Assembly: GCA_025929315.1 (NCBI GenBank)
Contig: JAICMI010000008.1
Span: 1 to 37,569, forward strand
Direction: 5' to 3'
DNA length: 37,569 bases
Source: Frankiaceae bacterium
GTDB lineage: Bacteria; Actinomycetota; Actinomycetes; JAFAQI01
The translations under genes and the position numbers were made by a program. This document shows positions 33,345 to 37,569 of the stretch, one piece after another. How positions within the stretch are numbered: the first letter of the stretch is position 1; the number at the start of each line of letters is the position of its first letter. The notes below the pieces were generated by a model. That model made no database searches. It saw only the letters and a list, made by a program, of their open reading frames with translations, and was not told the DNA's origin.

Positions 33345-34523
33345 ATGACCGAGTTACTGACACGTTCACGTACGACGTCCTACGACGACGTTGCGGATCG
33401 TTCGTCGGTGTGGTGGCGCGGTTCGCTTGCTGCGTTGTGGGCCGTCGCCGTCGGTGTTGCCTCGCTGCTCGTCATCGCCTTGATTGCATGGGCGGCTGAT
33501 TCGCGCACGGGGGCTTCCGCCGGCCAAGCGGTCCGCGCCGCTCTACAGATCTGGCTCGTGGCGCAACACGTGCCATTGCGAGTGGACGGCGGCAGCATCG
33601 CTCTCGCGCCGCTGCTCCTGACACTGGGACTCGCGTTTCTCGTCGCACGTTCCGCGGCCGTGCTCGCGCGCGGGCAGCGCGTCGACGACATGCGCGGCGT
33701 GGGCCTCGTCGGTCTGGCGGTCGGCGTGCCCTATGGCGTCCTGACGACGTTCGTGGCCGCAGCAGCGAACACATCCTCGGTGCACCCCTCACCTGCCGCT
33801 GCTCTTGCTTGTGGCTTGGTGCTGGGACTGGTTGCGGCCGGATGGGGAGCGGCGCGCGGCGCGGGGCTCGTGCGGGTCAGCGCGCAGTGGCTGCCTGACC
33901 GCGTGCGGGTGCCGATCATCAGTGGCGCCGCGGCGTTCGCTGTCCTGTTGGCCGGCGCGACGCTGCTGCTGCTGACCACGTTGGTGGTCCACCTCGGCCA
34001 GGCGACCCGCAGCGCCGACCTGCTCGGTGGGGGCGCGGTCGCGGGCATCGCGCTCGCGGCCCTGACGATCGCCTTGGTTCCCAACGCGGCGCTGTGTGCC
34101 CTGGGCTATCTCGCCGGGCCGGGCTTCGCCATCGGTGCCGGGGCAACCGTCACGCTGACCGGTGCGAGCCCGGGCCCGTTGCCGACATTTCCGTTGATGG
34201 CCGCGGTGCCGGGCGGCCCGGCTCCCGCTCTGGTCGAGCTCGTAGGCATCGGGATCCTGGTCGGCGCCGGCATCGCCGCCGCCCTGGTGATCGCCCGCGC
34301 CGAGCTTTCGCTGGTGCCGTCGATGGGATTCGCGGTCGGCGCCGGTGTGGCAGCCGGTCTGCTGACGGTCGTCGCGGTGGCCCTGGCGGGCGGTCCCGCC
34401 GGCCCGGGCCGGATGACCGTGGTCGGTGCCTCCCCATGGCAGACCGGACTGGCAGTGGCGGGCGAGGTGGCCGTCGTCGCGTGCGGCGCCGCGGGCGCGC
34501 TCACCTGGCGTCGCGGTCGCTGA
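33345..34523 (+). CDS. perM: DUF6350 / PerM polytopic membrane protein
   Basis: A 392-aa protein with about nine or ten predicted membrane helices (LAALWAVAVGVASLLVIALI, IALAPLLLTLGLAFLVARS, GVGLVGLAVGVPYGVLTTFV, AAFAVLLAGATLLLLTTLVV, LVGIGILVGAGIAAALVIA and others). It lies between sucCD and purN, exactly as mycobacterial PerM (Rv0955), which supports cell division under stress by interacting with the divisome. The N-terminus is hydrophilic (residues 1-22), then the helices alternate with short loops. Assignment rests on position plus topology, as the sequence is low in distinctive motifs. The next gene is convergent, 7 bases away. Confidence 0.83.
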   Translation: MTELLTRSRTTSYDDVADRSSVWWRGSLAALWAVAVGVASLLVIALIAWAADSRTGASAGQAVRAALQIWLVAQHVPLRVDGGSIALAPLLLTLGLAFLVARSAAVLARGQRVDDMRGVGLVGLAVGVPYGVLTTFVAAAANTSSVHPSPAAALACGLVLGLVAAGWGAARGAGLVRVSAQWLPDRVRVPIISGAAAFAVLLAGATLLLLTTLVVHLGQATRSADLLGGGAVAGIALAALTIALVPNAALCALGYLAGPGFAIGAGATVTLTGASPGPLPTFPLMAAVPGGPAPALVELVGIGILVGAGIAAALVIARAELSLVPSMGFAVGAGVAAGLLTVVAVALAGGPAGPGRMTVVGASPWQTGLAVAGEVAVVACGAAGALTWRRGR

Positions 34524-34530
34524 CCTGCGC

Positions 34531-34884
34531 CTACGGCGCGTTGTTGATGTGAACGGTGCCGGCGCTGCTGAACAGCACGACGACGAAGAGGAACCAGAGC
34601 ACGATCAAGGCCAGTGAGACGGCCGAGACGATGATGCCGGCCAAGGCGAGCCCGTCGCCGTCCTCGCCGGACTGCCGGATCTGCTTGCGGGCCATGATGC
34701 CGAAGATCAGGCCCAAGGGGGCGCACACGAACGCGCAGACGAGGGCCGCGATCGCGAACCCGTTCGTCCCGCGCGGCGGGCCGTAGCCGTAGCCCGGAGG
34801 CGGCGGATAGCCGGGGTAGCCAGGCGGTGGCGGCGGGTAGCTGCCCGGTGGTGGGTTGCCGCCGGTTGGTGGCTCAGCCGTCAT
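34531..34884 (-). CDS. DUF4190 small membrane protein with Pro/Tyr/Gly-rich N-terminus (copy B)
   Basis: A 117-aa protein. Residues 1-40 are a cytoplasmic, intrinsically disordered Pro-Gly-Tyr segment (PPPGSYPPPPPGYPGYPPPP). Two membrane helices follow in the DUF4190 core: GFAIAALVCAFVCAPLGLIF, the linking GIMARKQIRQSGEDGDGLAL, then AGIIVSAVSLALIVLWFLFV. ATG 34884 has GGAGG 5 bases upstream and follows the DUF2752 stop by one base, so it is the last gene of a three-gene operon. It is a paralogue of the first gene of the same operon. The function of DUF4190 proteins is not established. Confidence 0.88.
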   Translation of the reverse strand: MTAEPPTGGNPPPGSYPPPPPGYPGYPPPPGYGYGPPRGTNGFAIAALVCAFVCAPLGLIFGIMARKQIRQSGEDGDGLALAGIIVSAVSLALIVLWFLFVVVLFSSAGTVHINNAP

Positions 34885-34885
34885 G

Positions 34886-35230
34886 TCAGCCTCCGAGGAA
34901 ACCGAACCGCGCGAGCTGCCACAGCTCCGCGCCCGCCAGGATGACCCCGATCGCGGTCCAGCGGACATGCCGGGACGCGGCCCACCGCGGCGAGCGGACC
35001 AGACCAAGCCACGGCCAGACGAGAAGCATGGGCAAGGCGATCGGGGAGGCCGCGAGGGACCCGCGCAGGTCGCCGTCGCCCAGCCGCACGGCGGCCGTCG
35101 TACCGCCGCAGAAGGGGCACGGCACCCCGGTGAACGTCCGCAACAGGCACAGCGACGCCGGCCGCTGCCGGATGTGCACGGCCGCGACAACGCCGACCAG
35201 CGCCGCCAACAGCACGTAGCGCGCGGTCAC
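34886..35230 (-). CDS. DUF2752 membrane protein
   Basis: A 114-aa protein with about three membrane helices (YVLLAALVGVVAAVHI, ASPIALPMLLVWPWLGLV, RWTAIGVILAGAELWQL). The diagnostic DUF2752 motif is CLLRTFTGVPCPFCGGTTAA, with a CPFCGG turn recalling a metal- or thiol-active site. GTG 35230 is taken because it begins right before the first helix; no ATG or GTG occurs in frame between it and the upstream gene's stop region. It lies 47 bases behind DUF4190 copy A and one base ahead of copy B. The function is unknown. Confidence 0.85.
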   Translation of the reverse strand: MTARYVLLAALVGVVAAVHIRQRPASLCLLRTFTGVPCPFCGGTTAAVRLGDGDLRGSLAASPIALPMLLVWPWLGLVRSPRWAASRHVRWTAIGVILAGAELWQLARFGFLGG

Positions 35231-35277
35231 CCGCAGACCCCGTGCCGGAGCGACCGGCCGCGTGACCGGCAGGACGG

Positions 35278-35640
35278 TCAGTTTCGGCCCAAGGTGACGA
35301 AGACTCCGAGCACCAGGAACACGATCGACAGGATGATGCCGGCCAGCGCGAGGCCGTCACCGCCCTGGCCGGTACGACGGATCTGGCCGCGGGCCACGAA
35401 TCCGAACACGATCCCGAGCGGCGAGCAGACGAACGCGCAGACCAGCGAGGCGATCGCGAACCCGTTGGTGCCCGGTTGGCGACCCGGCGGATAGCCGTAC
35501 TGGGCCTGCCCGTATTGGGGCTGCCCGTACTGGGGCTGCCCGTACTGGGGCTGACCGTAGGGAGGTTGCTCCGGTCCTGGACCTGGTTGCGGCTGTCCGC
35601 CTTCCGGCGGGGGCGCGTAGGGGTCCGGTTGGTCAGTCAC
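35278..35640 (-). CDS. DUF4190 small membrane protein with YGQPQ repeats (copy A)
   Basis: A 120-aa protein like copy B. A disordered N-terminus contains five-residue repeats (YGQPQ, four near-identical units ending [10 protein letters not shown]) encoded by a 15-bp tandem DNA repeat. The DUF4190 core has two helices ([39 protein letters not shown]) and the linker [23 protein letters not shown] 35640 has an excellent GGAGGAGG about 6 bases upstream. It is the first gene of the DUF4190-DUF2752-DUF4190 operon, divergent from purN. Tyr/Gln/Pro-rich tails of this kind often drive weak multivalent protein contacts (inference). Confidence 0.9.
   Translation of the reverse strand: MTDQPDPYAPPPEGGQPQPGPGPEQPPYGQPQYGQPQYGQPQYGQAQYGYPPGRQPGTNGFAIASLVCAFVCSPLGIVFGFVARGQIRRTGQGGDGLALAGIILSIVFLVLGVFVTLGRN
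35496..35555. repeat. Four-copy 15-bp tandem repeat within DUF4190 copy A
   Basis: Unit CGTACTGGGGCTGCC repeats at 35496, 35511, 35526 and 35541 with one base change in three of the copies, and a partial CGTA follows. It is in frame and codes the YGQPQ repeats, so copy number could vary between strains without frameshift. Confidence 0.9.
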
Positions 35641-35673
35641 GTCGCGCCTCCTCCGGCGATGTGCCGTGAACGG

Positions 35674-35679
35674 TATCGT
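35674..35679 (+). promoter_or_regulatory. -10 box TATCGT for leaderless purN mRNA
   Basis: TATCGT lies 8 bases before GTG 35688 with no ribosome-binding sequence between. This spacing is why GTG 35688 is preferred over TTG 35679 as the purN start. Confidence 0.5.
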
Positions 35680-35687
35680 TGCTGGCA

Positions 35688-36308
35688 GTGTCCCGACGTT
35701 CTGTACCCGGACGAATCGTCGTCCTTGTGTCGGGGACGGGCACCAACCTTCAGGCGCTGCTCGACGCGTGCGGGGATCCCGCCTACGGTGCCGCGATCAT
35801 CGCCGTGGGCGCTGATCGGCCTGAGATCGAGGGACTGGCTCGTGCCGAGCGCGCGGCGGTGCCGACCTTCGTGCTGCGCGTCCCGGACTTCCCCGATCGG
35901 GAGGCGTGGGATCGCGCCCTGGCCGAGCGGGTCGGCGAGTACCAGCCCGACCTGGTCGTGCTCGCAGGGTTCATGAAGCTCGTCGGGCCGGCGTTTCTCT
36001 CCCGGTTCGGCGAACGGACCGTCAACACTCATCCGGCGCTGTCGCCGTCGTTCCCCGGCATGCACGGGCCGCGAGACGCTTTGGCTTACGGCGTCAAGGT
36101 GACAGGTTGCACGCTGTTCATCGTCGACAAAGGCGTCGACACCGGCCCGATCGTCGCGCAGCGCGCCGTACCCGTCCTCGATGGCGACGACGAGGCCGCC
36201 CTGCACGAACGGATCAAGGTCGCAGAGCGCGACATGCTCGTCGATACGGTCGGGCGGATGATCCGCGCCGGCTGGTCGGTTACCGACAGGAAGGTCACGT
36301 TGGGATGA
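35688..36308 (+). CDS. purN: Phosphoribosylglycinamide formyltransferase PurN
   Basis: Transfers the formyl group of 10-formyl-THF to GAR in step 3 of purine synthesis. A 206-aa Rossmann-type enzyme with the phosphate loop [13 protein letters not shown], catalytic Asn-His in [15 protein letters not shown], and the Asp-bearing loop [23 protein letters not shown] 35688 begins [16 protein letters not shown], the normal N-terminus. The stop overlaps purH by 4 bases (ATGA), the usual purNH coupling. A 47-base gap separates it from the divergent DUF4190 gene. Confidence 0.96.
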   Translation: MSRRSVPGRIVVLVSGTGTNLQALLDACGDPAYGAAIIAVGADRPEIEGLARAERAAVPTFVLRVPDFPDREAWDRALAERVGEYQPDLVVLAGFMKLVGPAFLSRFGERTVNTHPALSPSFPGMHGPRDALAYGVKVTGCTLFIVDKGVDTGPIVAQRAVPVLDGDDEAALHERIKVAERDMLVDTVGRMIRAGWSVTDRKVTLG

Positions 36309-37569
36309 CGAAGCGCCCCATTCGCCGTGCGTTGGTGAGCGTCTATGACAAGAGCGGGCTCGACGAGCTGGGTGCCGCGCTGTCGCGGGCAGGCGTCGAC
36401 GTCGTGTCCACCGGCTCGACCGCGGCCCGGTTGCGTGACGCCGGCGTCGACGTCCTGCCGGTGGAAGAGCTGACCGGTTTCCCTGAGTGCCTGGACGGTC
36501 GGGTGAAAACCCTCCACCCGAAAGTGCACGCAGGGATCCTCGCCGACCTGCGGTTGGAGTCACACGAGAAGCAGCTCGCCGAGCTCGGCGTCGAACCCTT
36601 CGACCTCGTCGTCGTCAACCTCTACCCGTTCGTCGACACCGTCGGCAGCGGCGCCGGTCCGGACGAGTGTGTCGAGCAGATCGACATCGGCGGACCCTCG
36701 ATGGTGCGTGCAGCCGCCAAGAACCATCCCTCTGTGGCAGTCGTCGTCGACCCGTCGGCTTACCCGGCCGTGATCGCTGCGATCGAGGACGGCGGCTTCA
36801 CTCTCGAGCAACGGCAGGCGCTCGCAGCCAAGGCTTTCCAGCACACCGCGACTTACGACATCGCCGTCGCGTCGTGGATGTCGAGCGTGCTCTCGCCGAG
36901 CATCGAGGGCAACGGTTTCTCTGAGTGGGTCGGGGCGTCGTACGAGCGCGTCGATGTCCTTCGGTACGGCGAGAACCCGCACCAACGAGCTGCTCTGTTC
37001 CAGTCGCCCTACTCGGGCGACACGTTGGCGCATGCCGAGCAGCTGCACGGCAAGCAGATGTCCTACAACAACTACGTCGACACCGACGCTGCGCTGCGTG
37101 CGGCAAACGACTTCAGCGAAACGTGCGTTGCGATCATCAAGCACGCCAACCCATGTGGCATCGCCGTCTCTTCGGTCTCGGTGGCCGACGCGCACCGCAA
37201 GGCTCACGAATGCGATCCGCTGTCGGCGTTCGGCGGGGTGATCGCGGCGAATACCACCGTCAGCGTGGAGATGGCTGAAACCGTTGCCGAGATCTTCACC
37301 GAAGTGATCATTGCGCCCGCGTATGAGCCAGGCGCGGTGGAAGTGCTTGCGCGCAAGAAGAATATCCGTGTGCTCGTCGCCTCCGAGCCGCAACCGGGAG
37401 GCGCCGAGTTTCGGCAGATCAGCGGTGGCCTGTTGCTGCAACAGCGCGACGCGATCAACGCGGCGGGCGACGACCCGAACAACTGGACGCTTGCCACTGG
37501 TTCGCCCGCGGACCCGCAGACGTTGGCGGACCTGAAGTTCGCGTGGCGGGCGTGCCGTGCGGTCAAGTC
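36305..37569 (+). CDS. purH: Bifunctional AICAR formyltransferase/IMP cyclohydrolase PurH (3' truncated by window)
   Basis: Catalyses the last two steps to IMP. ATG 36305 overlaps the purN stop. The first 421 codons are present and the frame is open to the window edge; about 100 codons are missing. The IMP cyclohydrolase (MGS-like) domain is complete: [65 protein letters not shown] and [16 protein letters not shown]. The formyltransferase domain begins with [13 protein letters not shown] and includes [32 protein letters not shown] (catalytic Lys-His) and [15 protein letters not shown]. Its product IMP feeds GuaB encoded at 5.5 kb. Confidence 0.97.
   Translation, partial: MTKRPIRRALVSVYDKSGLDELGAALSRAGVDVVSTGSTAARLRDAGVDVLPVEELTGFPECLDGRVKTLHPKVHAGILADLRLESHEKQLAELGVEPFDLVVVNLYPFVDTVGSGAGPDECVEQIDIGGPSMVRAAAKNHPSVAVVVDPSAYPAVIAAIEDGGFTLEQRQALAAKAFQHTATYDIAVASWMSSVLSPSIEGNGFSEWVGASYERVDVLRYGENPHQRAALFQSPYSGDTLAHAEQLHGKQMSYNNYVDTDAALRAANDFSETCVAIIKHANPCGIAVSSVSVADAHRKAHECDPLSAFGGVIAANTTVSVEMAETVAEIFTEVIIAPAYEPGAVEVLARKKNIRVLVASEPQPGGAEFRQISGGLLLQQRDAINAAGDDPNNWTLATGSPADPQTLADLKFAWRACRAVK

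Overview
The window is high-GC chromosomal DNA from an actinobacterium. This rests on the gene families (His-tailed GroEL1, a BldM-like regulator, DUF5319, GuaB3, ChoD, PerM, a PcrA helicase with a C-terminal Tudor-like domain), the frequent GTG starts, and many start codons lying 6-9 nt downstream of a TANNNT -10 box (leaderless transcription). Gene order recalls two Mycobacterium tuberculosis segments, groEL1...Rv3412-guaB2-guaB3-choD...guaA and uvrD1-Rv0950c-sucCD...perM-purN-purH, here close together. The BldM-like gene and the icmB-like/sucCD neighbourhood resemble Streptomyces more. The genus cannot be fixed from the sequence. I saw no rRNA, tRNA, CRISPR array or insertion sequence, and no gene-free stretch longer than 300 bases.

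Layout. 1-4.9 kb: the 3' part of groEL1 with a strong terminator, a surface CAP-domain protein, a helical repeat protein, and an overlapping pair made of a GAF/degenerate histidine-kinase protein and a BldM-like response regulator. 5.0-10.4 kb: divergent DUF5319 and guaB, then guaB3, a small UDG-like unknown and a cholesterol-oxidase-like flavoprotein. 10.4-19.5 kb: the accessory-looking part. It holds a sigma-region-2 protein with a membrane anchor, a 1309-aa tandem cyclase-AAA-TPR protein, a secreted low-GC protein, an MFS transporter fused to a cyclic-nucleotide-binding domain, and an MBL-fold hydrolase. 19.6-25.2 kb: guaA, then a minus-strand group (yceI, purU, CoA-binding protein) divergent from marR-argA, then a PIG-L deacetylase with a small partner. 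25.2-37.6 kb: pcrA, M23 peptidase, lipase, AccD/AccA-type carboxyltransferase, B12-binding mutase subunit, sucC-sucD, perM, a DUF4190/DUF2752 cluster, purN and the 5' part of purH.

How the genes work together. Purine synthesis is strongly represented (guaB, guaA, purN, purH, and purU for one-carbon balance). The most interesting candidate system is the cluster at 11.5-19.5 kb. It pairs a predicted cyclic-nucleotide synthase built like mammalian soluble adenylyl cyclase, a predicted cyclic-nucleotide-gated membrane transporter, an exported protein in the transporter's operon, and a metal-dependent hydrolase of phosphodiesterase-like fold. That is a plausible make/sense/degrade circuit. The domain composition is seen in the sequence; the circuit is inference.
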